Below the pieces are notes generated by a model. That model was given only the letters and a program-made list of their open reading frames with translations. It did no database searches and was not told the DNA's origin. 64,000 nucleotides of DNA, taken from positions 13,020,001-13,084,000 of the forward strand of contig JANTQA010000047.1 in NCBI GenBank assembly GCA_027625915.1, in the 5' to 3' direction. How positions within the stretch are numbered: the first letter of the stretch is position 1; every line of letters starts with the position of its first letter. Position numbers and translations under genes: made by a program. Origin of the DNA: Anaeramoeba flamelloides (Eukaryota; Metamonada; Anaeramoebidae). Below are positions 11,414 to 24,102 of the stretch, in pieces.

Positions 11414-14400
11414 TTAATTTTCTTCCAAATTGGTATTATTAAGTTTATTAGTCTTTAATTCAGTTAGAGGGATTCCTAAATCAGTATTAAGATCATCAAT
11501 TATTTTTTCATTATTTGGGTTCTTTGAACCCAAACCCGAACCCAAACTCGAACCAGAACCAGAACCAGAACTAGAACTAGAACTAGAACTAGAACACGAG
11601 CCAGAACCCGAACCCGAATCAGACCTTGAATCTTCATTTGTATTAGGATTTGAATTTTGATTTTTCCTCTTCATTTTTTCCAGTTTTTTTAAGGCTTTAG
11701 CTTTTTTCTTTTCTTTTTTTAATTTCACTTTAGTAATTTTTAATTCAATTTTGCGTTTTGATTTCTGCCTTTTTCTTTCTTCACTCCTTTCCTTTCTTTC
11801 AACTTCATTCTCATCAAATTCCTTAATCATTTCTTTTCTTGATTGTTTAAACCATTTCCAGTTATTCTTGCAGCCAAGGTAAACAAGAATACTTCCCATT
11901 GGGTAAAGGATAATAAATAGCACTGAATGTAAATATTCTAACGACAGGGAAACAATTGCTAATAAAATTATAAAAAACCCAATGGAAGCTTTGTCTTCAG
12001 GCGATAAAAACAAGGTTTCGTCTTCATTTTTGTATGGGCGTAATAATAAATGAAGTAAAACAATTGCAAGAAATAGGCTCATCACTGTCCATGCCTGTGA
12101 TTTTGAATGGAAATTGAAGAACACTGTTGTCGCCATTATTACGAATTTGAAGCATATTTCGAATAATTCAAACCAATACCTCTTTGGCTTATACCATCGA
12201 AACATCCAACTAAATCTTTTATAATAATACTCGTTGAAATTAGCTTTTTTCGCTTTTACGAGTATTATGGCAAAGGAAATGGGTATTCCAAACACATAAA
12301 TTAATAAGGAAAAAATGAAAAGTGGTAGCCAATTGTGATATTTCTTAGATTCAATGGTAATCGAAGGATCCGAGTCCAGGGTATAATTATCGTTGATATT
12401 TTGATAGGAAAACTGGAAAGGCTCAAAGGACACCAATAAATAGGGCAAATATATCCATTTTAAAAACATTGTGTACCATCGGCATAGTTGATGCTTTCTT
12501 TTGTCTAGCCTCTCGGGTTGTGATCTCAATTTGAGATAATAATTCAAATACAAGAGCATTACGAAAAAGGAGAGAATTATGGGGATTAAAAACATGATAA
12601 TCCATCTTTCAAAAAAGGTAAGATTTCGGTAACATTCGGGGGCTGCAAAAACACCAACCTGCAAATTTAATACTGATGTTATCACTCGTATTTTACCAGA
12701 TAATAAATCCGGCCAATCAAAGGTGAGTGTCAAAAGTGCAGCGAAAAATTGTAGAAAAGTGAAAATGATCCCTTTCATTGGATTCTTTGTCGATTTTGCA
12801 AAGCGTGCAATTCTTCTTCGAAAGAACATTATAAACAGAATAATTAGAACAATACACGCAATGACAACATAAAATTGAAAATCATTGGGGCATTTTTTAC
12901 ATTCGCTATTAATTAGATAGTAACCAGTGGCGCATTGCGAACAAAATGTATCTTTATTACGACCCTCAGAACAGACGTTACCCCCCAAACAAGCACCCTG
13001 CTGCGAGCATTTGAGGCATGATGTAAGCCCATCCTCATCATTAAAGGTACCCGAGGGGCATTTTTTACAATCACCTAACCCGGGCTCATCTGAAAAGTAT
13101 CCCGCTGAGCATTTAACACACGAGTCTTTATGTTCGCTTGGCTGCTCGCCAATGTTGCATACTCTACATGATGTTCCACCCTTACCAGGTGAAATTTGCC
13201 CCTCGGGGCAGATGGTACACATTTCAATTGAATCGCCGCCATAATATGGATTAAATGTACCAATCCCACAATCAATGCAAAAATCAATACCTCTTGCTCC
13301 TGGTTTGTTATTGTAGGTGCCCGGAATACATTTTTCACAAATTTCTTCAGAAGTTGAGCCCGTTTTGTTTGAGTAAGTCCCGACAGGACATAATTTGCAT
13401 TTTTCAGCTGTATTTATCCCTTCAACATCACTATACGTACCTTCCGGGCAGGGGATACAATTTGATTTAGAACTTATTCCTTCTAATGTAGAATACGTTC
13501 CCTTAGGGCAATTAGTACAATCGTCAATTGATCCTGAATTGAAATTTGGATTATACGTTCCACTTGGGCATTTTATACATTCATTTATTGAATTTGATCC
13601 TTTATTAGGATTATACGTTCCTGTTCAAATTTATAAAATGAAAAAGAAAAAAAAATTAGTTTTCCAAACATAATTAATCACAAATAAAAAAAAAAAAAAC
13701 AAAAATCCAAAATTTTATTCAATTAATATAATAAGAAAAAATTACCTTTTGGGCAAGATACACAATTTGATTCCGAATTTGATCCCCCAATTGTTGAGTA
13801 GGTACCAATCGAACAATTTAAACAGTCACTAATTGATGTTGCTCCGACTACCTCTGAAAACGTTCCTGCATCGCATTCATGACAATTTGCTAAAGAATTT
13901 GAACCAAGAATATCGGACCAAGTTCCTTTTTTTTTTTTTTTTTTAATTTATTAATTTATCATTTATTAAAAAATAATTTATAATTAATAAAGTTTGTTAA
14001 ATATTATGAATAAAATTTTTAATCATAATGTATTACAATTATTAAAGAAAAAATTTTAATTATAAAAACAAAACGAGAATTTTATATAAAATTGAATAAG
14101 AAAAAAGTACCTTTTGGACAAGATACACAATTCAATTCCGAATCCGATCCTTCAATAGTTGAATAAGTACCAATTTCACATTTTAAACATTCATCAATTG
14201 ATGTTGCTCCTAATACCTCTGAATAAGTTCCTGCATCACATTCATTACAATTTGCTAAAGAATTTGAACCAAGAATATCAGACCAAGTTCCTTTTTTTTT
14301 GTTTTTAATTTATTAATTTATTATTTATTAAAAAATAATTTAAGGTAATAAAGCTTGTTAAGTATTTTTTAGAGATTTTTTATAACCAATTAAATACAAA

Positions 14401-17400
14401 AAAAATCAAGAAATAATAAACAAAAAAAATAAAATTAAATCAGAAAAAAATACCTTTTGGACAAGAAACACAATTTGAATTAGAATCCGATCCATCAATC
14501 GTTGAATAGGTTCCATAAGTGCAATTTAAACATTCATCAATTGATGTTGCTCCTAATACATTTGAGTAAGTTCCTGTAATACATTCGGTGCAAAAAGAGT
14601 TTGTATCTGCACCAACGATATCTGACCAACTTCCCTTTTGTATTTAAAAAAAAAAAAAAACAATGAATCATTGAAATATTAATGGTTTTTGAAATTCTAA
14701 ATATTGATATTGCAATTTTATCAATGTTATAAGAAATCTATTTCTATATATATATTCTTAGATATTTATATATGAAGATGATTTAAAAATTACCTTTGGA
14801 CAAAAAAAGCATGCTGTTAAACTGTCAAGATGTGCATATGTTCCTGGAGAGCATTGTGTGCATTCAAAGGCACCAGTTTCTGAGTACGATCCTTTTTCGC
14901 AATCAAGACAACTTTTTAATTCCTCTTTTCGTGTTTGGTTGTTATATGTACCCCCTGGGCATAATTGGCAGCCTTCATTGGTACCATATTCACCAACTTT
15001 ACAATTCATATTTAAATTTAGTAAAATTGCGTCACGATCGCCACCAACAAAGTTTGGTTGTACAACGTTTAGTGTTGTATCAAATTCGTAAATAGGTGTG
15101 CTGCTCCCTGTCAAAGCAATGTGATAAATATTTTCAAATATGTCAACAGAATAAGCGTTCAGCCCTCCAATGGTGATTTTTTTTAACAAATCAGAACCAC
15201 TTGGTTCAAAAATCGCAACATAACTGCCTCTTCCATAATCGTAATCGTAATTGAAATTATGAAAAGGATTGGCACATCCTGAAAGTAATAATCGATCATC
15301 GGAATCTACTCGAATGCTATACCCACGATCATCTTCATCATAGTTGCCTAAATATGATGCAAATAGTAAATTTGATCCGTCGGCTGAAAGCCTGAGGTAA
15401 ACAGCATCGTAATAATTTGCTTTACCAGAAAATTCCTTTTGATAGGCGTCATTTGTTGTTGGGAGATATGGATCATCACTAAAAGCTGATACCCAAATCT
15501 CCCCTTGGGAATTAACATCAAGACTGATACACATTGTCTCTTCATTATTGCCAAAATATGTATTCCAAACAAGGTCTAACGTACTTTTAGATAACTTTGT
15601 GATGTAGCAATTCACAACACCTTTATTTGTTGGCTGATAAGTGCCACTTGATACAGCAAAATTAGTTGATTGAGTTTCTCCTGTTGTATAAATATAATTA
15701 TCTTTTACAACTATTGGCCTGTTCCCATACCACTTTGGTGATTCATCATAATCACCTGCAAAGCATGTGCTCCCTAAAACTCCACTCCCATCAGCCTTTA
15801 ATTTTAGTATATAAACATCATAATCTGTGGATCCTGAATTGGCGCATCCTTCTAATTCCCCCATCTGAGAACCAGTTGCATACACAATATCAGATTCATC
15901 AATATCTAAACCAATCCCTAATTTATTTTTAATTTTTTTTTAGTATTATTTATTTTTTTTTTTTATATTGCATTAAGAATTAATTAAAGAATTAAGATAT
16001 TATTTATTATCAATAGATCAAAATATGGTATTATTATTTATAGATTATTGAATTTTTATTGAAGAACATTTAAATTTAAGTAATAAAATAATTTATATGG
16101 TAGTTATTTTTATTCTAAAATTTTCTAATTTAAATTATTTTTTAATAAATAAAAAAGCTGTTTATTGTTTTTTAAACTCAAACTTTTTATTTTTGAAATT
16201 TTGAGGATTAATTTTGGCTAATGACAATTAAGAAAAAGATTAGAACTCTCAAAGTTTTTGTATAGTATTATTGTTGCTGTTCAAAATATTTTTAGAATTT
16301 ATTGTGTTCTTAAGTAAAGTTTGTAAATTTTTGGATTTTCTTATTTTTAACACTCGTTTAGCAAAATAAGATGTGGTTCCTACAATAAATTTAACATTTA
16401 TTAAAACAATTATTTAAAGTTATTATGGAAGAATTTTAGATATTTTTTACTTTTTTTTTTTTTTTGGGAGGGGTTGTTAACCCCTCTTGTTTGTTGTTGG
16501 TTTTCTTGAGTTTTCTGTTTATTTTAAAAATCAATATTTTTTACAAATAAAAATGAAAAATTAAAGAAAATATCTGTTAGGTTTTTTTTTTTGGATTTGA
16601 AAATGACTGAAAATTTATTAAATTTACTTTTCATTTCAAAAATTATAAAAAAAATGGTGGTTTTTCTAGAACTCAAAACAATTGAGTAATCTCTTAAATT
16701 GTTCTTTATTCTTTTGAATTCTGGAAACGCGTCGTTAGGTTTTCTTGAGTTTTCTGTTTATTTGGAAAATCGATAGATTTTCAAAATAAAAGAGAAAATC
16801 TCGAGAAAACCTAGAAAACTTAAAAATGAAACAGAATCCCCCAAGAAAGCCTATGTTCTCTACGGCACTTTCGACACGACTGCTTATTTATAGTATTCTT
16901 GATAGTATATTTTTTAATTATTTTTAGGATTTTCGTAGAGTGCCGTCAAGTGCCTAGGTTTTCTTGCTGTTTTCTATTTTTTTTTGTGAAGTGTTCTAGG
17001 TTTTTTTGAGGTTTTCCAAATAAATAGAAAACTCAAAAAAGCCTAACGAAAATCTATTGATTTTTCAATATCCATTTAAAAAGAAAACTCAAGAAAACCT
17101 AACAATGCTTTTCCAGAATTTAAAAGAATAGAGGAAATCTTAGAGTTTACTCAATTCTTTTAAATTCTGGAAAAGCTAAAGGTTTTTTTTTTATTTTAAG
17201 AAATAAACTGAAAATTTCTTATTTTTTTAGTTTTTTTCCCAAATAAAAAAAAACTAACTACATTTCCAACTTGGAATATTTTCTAATTGATTAATTCTGA
17301 ATTTATCCAATTCAATTTCTAATTCTTATAAGTTATTTGATTGCCAGTTAATATTTTCTGAATAATTTATTTCTAAAAAGGGGGATAATTAATTAATTCA

Positions 17401-20400
17401 TCAAAAGGGAGGATTTTTCATTTTTGAATTAACTTATATCTTCCTTGATATTTCGTTGTTCTGGCAGGATCAATTTTTACTTCTGTTTTATAAATAAGCC
17501 AAGGGAAGTGTGTGTTGTTTAATAAAAATTTTGTTATTTTTTTATTAATCCTATTATCAATATCTTTAAAATCTGTTTATATCGAATTAAATATTTCTAC
17601 TCCATATAATAATTGAATATGTAATACAGCTTTAAAACAACTGTATTTTTAATACATTAGAAAGATTTTCGTTGTTAAAAGATATTGATTTTATTTTCAA
17701 AATTGGTCTTAACTTTATCTATTTTAACTTTTAAATGAGTTTTTTTTTCGAACCAAATATCAAGATATAAAATTTCCTTTGGAATTTGAGTTTTTTTAGT
17801 TTTATCATTGTTTGGATTCAACCCAAAACATCTTATTATTTATATCTATATAAGTAATTGAAAATTGATTTTTATTAATGATCCTTTTAAAAAATGTGAT
17901 TGTTGTGTTGTCAATTGGAATTTCCATTTACCTTTTACTGATTTACTTATTCAAAAAAAAAAAAAATTTTAAAAGCTTAAAATAAAAACAAAATTACAAA
18001 AATTTTAAATTTAAATCCCAAAAATCAAAGATTAAAATGAAATGAATTCCAGTCTATTCATCTTGCATTCCTCTATTTGGATTTCGGTAAAGAAAAAAAA
18101 ATAAATAAATTCTTTTTTAAGGGACTGATCTCCATTAAATTTTTTTTACCTAAATTTAATAAACATTGAGAAAATTGATTGCCAATTATTTAGATTTGAA
18201 AACCCCTGTTTATTTTCAATATTATTCAAATTTCTAGATAATGAAATCCTTATTTAGAAAGTGGTCAAAAAAAAAAATAATAGAGACTAGCCCATTAACA
18301 AATTATTAAACCTACTGTTATTTTCCAATTAATAAATTGTAATTTTTGTTTCAATTTCCAAAATGAATATTAAGTATTACTGTTACAATCAAATTAACAG
18401 AGTAAAATTTATTTCGTCTTAGGGTTAACAAAGAAAGTTTAATTTATTGTCAAAAAATATCATTTCTAAAAGGTGTTGTAAAGATCTTTGGTTTTACTTC
18501 AAATTTTAAACTAGAAAAATATTTTGGAATGTGAAATAAAAATTGTCATTTTTTAATGGGAAAATAATAGTATATTAAAATTAATATGAAGTCGAAGATA
18601 GATTTGCAAAAGAACCAAAAAAGTATTTCGCCACACCGAATTTAAGATAATATTTTTTTCCAGTTTTAGTATTGTAAACCTTTAAAAGTGTTGGAAAGCG
18701 TTTAACGGGTTGATCAATTGTCTTAAAGTGTTGGGAAAGATTAAAAGATTCCAAACATAGTAAAAAAATTTCACTTCATTTTTTTATTTTCCTTTTTCTT
18801 GTGCTTGACAAATAGCGATCACAAATTACAATGTACTACTTTGAGATAAATCATTTGTAGAAAAAAAAAAGAAAAAGAGGCGATATTTTTAACCCATTGT
18901 TTACTAGTATTTGAATTTTGATGGGATTAATTTTCACTGCATTTTCAATTTCGTTATTCTATCAAAGACACAAATTACAACGTTCCTCTTTGAGAACTCA
19001 ATTTGGTGAAGCAAAATATGGGAAACTGAAGTGAAAATTTTAACCAATTTCAAATTCAAATACCAGTATGTAAATAACATTTTTGTTTGTTTCTAGTTAT
19101 GAAAATTAGTTAAATATCCATACGGGTGTGTATTTCCAGGGTTGTGTTGTAAATTATTTACCTGTACCTAACTTTGAGTAAAAAATAAGTTACAAATACC
19201 GCCAGTCCTACTTTTAGGACTCAAATGTTCAACCGAATTTAAGGCACAAAAAAATCTCAAATTAAGGCACAAAATTTATAATTTTATTTTATACACAATT
19301 TAATTTACTAGAATTTGAATTTTGTGCCTTAATCTCGAATTTTTTTAGTGCCTTAAATTCGGTTGAACGTTTGAGTCTTAAAAGTGGAACTGGCTGTAGA
19401 ATAATTTTAAAAGTTGTTGAAAATTAGCAAAAATTAGGAGTATTACCTTTTCCTGTGGTCGTTGGGCACACCACTGTTGACCATATCAAATCTGATCCGT
19501 CAGATTTAAATTTTGTGATAAAAGGTGCATAACCAGCAAAACTACAAAAGGTTTTATAGGCGCCACCGGTGGTAGGGAAATTAGCTCCACTGTTAACATT
19601 TTCGGAAGATCCGGTGATCACAGGGTTCGCATTTGAATCAGTTCTTATTCCACAAACGTGATCGTTTTGATCAGAACCAATGAATGAACACCATATTAAG
19701 CTTTCACCATCCGAAGTTTTCAGAAGAAATCCGTCCTGATCCCCATTATACGTCTCGTCAGCTGCTCCAAAGGTTACTGGGAAATCGCTCCCCAATGTGT
19801 AACCGCCGACTAAAGTATCATTATTTTGATCATTCCAAAGAGAGAACCCATCGTCTTCATCTGTAGAACCCAGATAAGTTGAGTAATTAGGATCAACAAC
19901 CAATGGTTTGTTCAATTCAATTTTGTGATTGTTAGGGTTTGCATATTGAAACCCAACCAAATTATTTGAATCAAAATAATATTTTCCCTTTATTTTTTGA
20001 TCATTTTGGAAAAAGATCGGAACAGACTCAACCATTTGGATCACACTGTTTCCGTCACTCCACTCAAGCTCTCCCGAGGGGTTTATCTTTAATTCCAAAG
20101 TTGCGCTTGTATATTTAATTTTGATATTCTGTAACATTTTGGCTTTTGCAAGATAAAAGGAAGATTTCAAATCGTCTTGCTTTGTGTTGGTTTCAAATTC
20201 TAAATCGATCCCAGTTAATATTGATTCATACACTATCGATTTAAAAAGCATTCTATTTTGGGCATTTCTCCAGTCACCAGAAATACCTTTTTACTTAATC
20301 CCTTTTCGTTTTTGATCCCTCAACACATATTCATTTTTGCTTTTAGACCATAGTGACACAAATTTTTTGGTACCTAAAACTTGTCCTATTATTTCCATTT

Positions 20401-20772
20401 TTATTACATGCTCATTTATTTGAAATTTGATAACATTTTCAGAAAAAACGTATTGGTTGTTTTCATTTGCAAAAACAATAGTGTCTCTTTTTTGGTCTTC
20501 ATTTTTGTTTTTATTTTCCAAAGAAAGTTTTTCTGAATTTCTATTTTTTTTGAACAAAATTTTGAAACAACAAAAAAAATTGAGAACGTTATCAAAAAAG
20601 ATTAATTTTTTTTCTCCTAATTTTTTGTCAAAAGAAAAATCACAGGTGGCACTTACTTTACATTAAACGTTTCTGTCTTTTGAATCAGTTGGCTATTCAT
20701 GGAAAATTTGATAAAAAGTAAAATCAAGAAAAGGTGTAGAATTGGTGAGGCCATGAATTTTTTTTTACTCAT
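11414..20772 (-). CDS. Receptor-like membrane protein: SBBP beta-propeller, ephrin-receptor-like Cys-rich repeats, multi-pass membrane tail
   Basis: Eight exons, from 5': 20772-20657, 20540-20374, 20286-19447, 15917-14794, 14634-14454, 14290-14111, 13925-13746, 13620-11414; all phases agree and give about 1,664 aa. Exon 1 holds a signal peptide (ILHLFLILLFIKFS). Exons 2-4 encode the SBBP-associated N-terminal region (IVYESILTGIDLEFE, then VVDPNYSTYLGS) and propeller repeats of the type GIGLDIDESDIVYATG. From about residue 680 to 1,170 come GCC2/GCC3 ephrin-receptor-like units (CxxCxxGTY). About nine hydrophobic segments follow, then a Lys/Glu/Ser-rich cytoplasmic tail. The RYWFELFEICFKF and LLLRPYKNED motifs are typical of the membrane part of such proteins. 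Probably a cell-surface receptor or adhesion protein; ligand unknown. Intron 2 is inferred because an in-frame TAA (20293-20291) would otherwise stop the frame. Confidence 0.85.
13746..14634 (-). repeat. Three tandem near-identical exons with their introns (Cys-rich units)
   Basis: Exons at 14634-14454, 14290-14111 and 13925-13746 are 181, 180 and 180 bases. Each encodes one 60-residue Cys-rich block (start G-T/S-W-S-D-I, end NCVSCPK). The second and third are nearly identical (WSDILGSNSLANC in both). Their introns also match (aatttattaatttat, then ttattaaaaaataattta), so exon plus intron were copied as a unit. Confidence 0.85.
16480..17265. repeat. Palindromic cassette array 1
   Basis: Contains the shared modules: ccagaatttaaaagaat with its inverse; tcttgagttttctgtttatt and inverse; and gaaaatctattgattttt. 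These are joined by linkers such as cgtagagtgccgt and ctctacggcactttc. It directly abuts the 3' end of a LINE fragment, as in array 2. Confidence 0.7.
17270..17940 (-). mobile_element. LINE fragment (3' part of the reverse-transcriptase ORF), decayed
   Basis: Minus-strand translation, with a few stops, gives YGVEIFNSI, then INKKITKFLLNN and TKYQGRYKLIQK. This is the region after the polymerase domain in LINE ORFs. It lines up with 24103-24720 of the other LINE fragment at both DNA and protein level, including the junction with the adjacent cassette array. Both copies lack a 5' end. Confidence 0.6.
18121..18294. mobile_element. TTAA-flanked MITE, copy a
   Basis: Begins gggactgatctccatt and ends with the inverse (taatagagactagccc); TTAA lies on both sides. 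Same family as 22480-22649 and 31049-31988. The TTAA target duplication suggests piggyBac-type mobilisation, by inference only. Confidence 0.65.
19197..19398. mobile_element. Hairpin MITE family 1, copy 1 (in intron)
   Basis: About 200 bp, almost entirely one inverted repeat: gccagtcctacttttaggac at the left, and its counterpart gtcttaaaagtggaactggc followed by TA at the right. Arms of about 80 bases flank a short AT loop. Lies in the 3.5 kb intron. Confidence 0.75.
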
Positions 20773-22410
20773 TCTGAAAGTTCAAAAGTAATCCAGTTTT
20801 TTGTGTTTGTTTTCCAAAAAAAGATCAAATAAAAATAAAAAAAAAAGAAATGGTAAAAAACTCATAAAAATTTAAGTCGAAAAATAAAAGTAAAAATCTT
20901 AATTTCTTTTCCTAAACTATTATTTTTATTTTATATTCTATTGATCAAAGTCTTTTGGATGTAATTAAAAAATATTTTTACTGATTTTTTTTATTTTCTT
21001 AATAAAAAAAGAGTTAAAAGGGTGTTAATATCTTAAATTTTGGAAATCTTGTTTTTCTAAGGGATTGAAATCTTTAAAAATAAAAATGTAAAATTTTCAA
21101 AATAAAAATAGAATTCTTACCCAAATCTTTTATGATGTAATTACAAAGTAGTTAGATTTTTTGCCTTTTAATCATGGTGTTGCAGATAGAATAGATAATT
21201 AATTTCCATAAAGACAATTGAGCATCTATTCAGAAAGTTAATTCTTTTTAAAAAATGTTTCCCAATTTGAAGGAAAATCTTACAAAAAACCTTAAAAGGT
21301 CGTCTACCCCCCACTGGTGTTATTTCAATAAAGGTATTAAATCTCATAAATCAAGAATAAAATAAAAAGTTCTGTTTTTTCATGGAATTTTATTCTGAAA
21401 AAATAAAACGTTTTTGGGTTTTCTTTTTGAAATTCCTGAACTTCTCATCTAAAAGCAGACCCATGTTCATGTTTTTGTTTAGGGGTGGTAATTCTAGATT
21501 TATAATAGTAATTTTAAATGGGAAAAAATTTCACTTCATTTTTTCATTTTCCTTTTTTCTTGTGTGACAAATAGGGATCACAAATTACTCCCTATTTCTC
21601 CGAAAACTTTATTTGGTATAGTACCACTGATAACCAGTGTTTTGAAAACTGTTTAAATTTTTTTAAAATAAATTAAATATGGTTTTTTCAAATTTAGAAA
21701 AATAAGTGGTGTTTTCAGATTTTAATTAGGATCAAGTTAGAATAATTATTATTTTATAAAATAAGGATTAGTTTTTCAATTTGTTTTCCAAAGTATTTGT
21801 TTGTTTGACAAATTTTAATCATACTAACCAGTTTAAAGAGATATTTAAATTTTAACGTGATAAAATTTCATTTTTTTTATTGAGATCATTTGGAAAAAAA
21901 AAGTCTAACAACATTGTTTTTTGGAAACCACAGAAACCCTAATAGAACCTGTAAATGAATAGAAAGATCAATTAATAAAAGAACCGATAAATAATTTAAA
22001 ACACAAAGGAGGATTCAACATAATAACAGTTTTATTAATACTATTTTTTGGTCTGGTGTTTTCTATTTGAAGGATAAATCATGAAAAATTTGTTGAAAAA
22101 ATTTAATTATTTTTGAGATCTCCAAATCACAGAAATAGTCTCCATATTAAATTAGATTTTAATTGTTTTTATATTTTTTGGTTTGATTCAAATAATATAA
22201 TGGAGTATTCTTTAAAGTTAATTTATTTTTTCTTTTAATCGATTTTAAATTTTGATTTTCAGGTTTCTACCCCCAAAAAAAGTTTGTTGGACTTTTTTTT
22301 CCATTTGTCTGGTTTTTTGATCAAATGACAAAACAAAAAAGGTTACCTTAGTTTTCTTAGAACACAGTGATCAACAAAAGCTTTAATCTTAGTGTAAAAC
22401 CTATATTTCA
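20773..22410. other. Intergenic with degraded repeats, no gene seen
   Basis: Upstream of the receptor-like gene. Around 21900-22290 it resembles the inner part of the inverted-repeat element at 37899-38326 (shared ttttgagatctccaaa and aataatataatgg). Around 21525-21560 the text atttcacttcattttttca recurs near 18765, 33425 and 61940, a further short dispersed repeat. Confidence 0.45.
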
Positions 22411-22782
22411 TACAGTTGGTTCCATTTTTAATACACAAACTTTCAAGGAAATTTAAGGTTCAGAAAAAACTCAAATTAACAGACTATTCTCTATTATTTT
22501 TTTTTCGACTAATTTCTTAATAAGGGTTCCTTATCTAGAAATAGGTTTAATATTAAAAATAAACAAGGTTTTTCAAATCTAAGTAATTTACAAAATATTT
22601 TAACAATCTCTATTAAATTTAGGTAAAAAAATTTATACAGATTAGTCCCTTAAGGTATATTTTTTGGTCATTTTTTTTATACAAATTATTTTATTGGAAT
22701 TTGAATTTTATGATTTATTTTGAGATTTTTCGTGCCTTATATTTTATTGGAGTTTTTACGTATTAAAAGTGGAACTGGCTAC
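22411..22782. mobile_element. Hairpin MITE family 1, copy 2, split by a nested element
   Basis: Left end tacagttggttccattttta and right end aaaagtggaactggctaca match the family ends. The middle is split by the TTAA-type MITE at 22480-22649. Confidence 0.75.
22480..22649. mobile_element. TTAA-flanked MITE, copy b, nested in a hairpin MITE
   Basis: Starts cagactattctctatta and ends acagattagtccc, with TTAA at 22476-22479 and again at 22650-22653. The host hairpin MITE consensus reads caaattaaggcacaaa at this spot, so one TTAA became two on insertion. Confidence 0.75.
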
Positions 22783-23054
22783 ATCTAATAGCAAATCCTA
22801 AAAAAATTTACCTCATTTTGAACTGGAAAAAAACTAAAAATATAATATTTTAAAATTCAAGTTTACTTAAAATTGTCATTTTCAGAAATTAAATTTAGTT
22901 TTTAATATTTGACCCATTTTAGCCATTTTTGCAAAATTCAAAATTCAATATATATATATCATTAAAGAAGTATAAATTACACTCTAGTTACCCTTGGACT
23001 TAAATCCCCTTTCAGAAATTTAAACGTAAAATCAGAGATTTAACGATTATTACT

Positions 23055-23233
23055 TGCAGTCAGTTCCACTTTTAATACACAAACTTTGAAAGAAATTTAT
23101 TAGACAAAAAAAATCTCAAATAAAGGCGCAAAATTCAAATTCTAGTAAATTAATTTGTAAAAAAAAATTCCAAAAAATGTGCCTTAATTTGAGATTTTTT
23201 TTTCTGCCTTTAAATAGATTTGACTGTAATGGA
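23055..23233. mobile_element. Hairpin MITE family 1, copy 3
   Basis: Begins gcagtcagttccacttttaa and ends tagatttgactgta. The right arm is shortened and more diverged than in the other copies. Confidence 0.65.
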
Positions 23234-23569
23234 AATAATTTCAAACTATCACAGTTAAAACTCAATACATAAAGATTTATTTCTTTTAATTTATTAAGAA
23301 AAATTAATATATCTTTTTCATCAGAAAGGCGTACCGATAAAAAAATTATTAAATATATTCTATTATTTCTTTATGTTCATATTTTAAACATAAAGACCAA
23401 GATTTAGTTAAGTTTTTATCTATTACAGAATAATATCTGTTTCTGCAATTAGTAAAAGACCGAAATGTTAGGATTTTTGAGCTTGATTGATAACTTAAAT
23501 ATTTTTGAGAAATAAATTAAGAGTTTTGATATTTTATTACTGTGAAATATTTTTATGGGGTGTATTCAA

Positions 23570-24102
23570 GTGCCGTAGAGTACCTAGATTTTCCAGAATT
23601 CAAAAGAATAGAGTAAAATCAAAGATTTAACTCGATAAATTTAAATTAATGAAAACCTAACGTCGATTTTCTTGAGGTTTTATGTTTTATTCTTTGAAGT
23701 TTTCTAGGTTTTTTTGAGATTTTCTATTTTATTTATGAATTTTTCTTGTTTTTTTTTTTTTAATTTTTGAAATAAACCGAAAATTTTAATAAATTTTCGG
23801 TTTATTACAAAAAGTAAAAAAAACCTAATGAAAATCTATTTATTTTCCAAATAAATAGAAAACTCAAAAAAAACCTAATGAAAATCTATGGATTCTCCAA
23901 ATAAACAGAAAACTCAAGAAAACCTAAAGGCGCCTTTTTTTACTTTTTGTAATAAACCGAAAATTTATTAAAATTTTCGGTTTATTTCTATAATTAAAAA
24001 AACACCTAACGACACTTTCCCGAAATTCAAAAGAATTGAGGAAAATCTTTATTTTTACTCTATTCTTTTTAAATTTCAGAAAACCTAAAGACACTTCCAG
24101 CT
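23570..24102. repeat. Palindromic cassette array 2
   Basis: Modules: attttccagaattcaaaaga; the aaaccgaaaattttaataaa palindrome; aaaatctatggattctc; ataaacagaaaactcaagaa; and a second copy of the AAACCGAAAATT palindrome. Linker gtgccgtagagtacc. It joins directly onto the LINE fragment at 24103. Confidence 0.7.

Larger units (their letters stand above)
15918..19446 (-). other. 3.5 kb intron of the receptor-like gene filled with transposon remains
   Basis: The donor is AAAAG|GTAATA after TTGK, and the acceptor AAATTAG|GG precedes GIGLDIDES. Joining them restores an unbroken propeller repeat. Inside lie palindromic cassettes (16480-17265), a LINE fragment (17270-17940), a TTAA-type MITE (18121-18294) and a hairpin MITE (19197-19398). 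No other coding signal was seen. Confidence 0.8.

Noticed and set aside
16480-17265. Cassette array as a CRISPR-like array
   Set aside because: Modules are palindromic, irregularly spaced and without unique spacers, in a eukaryotic intron.
20291-20293. In-frame TAA as evidence that the receptor-like gene is a pseudogene
   Set aside because: A frame-preserving 87-base intron removes it and the rest of the 1,664-codon gene is intact.
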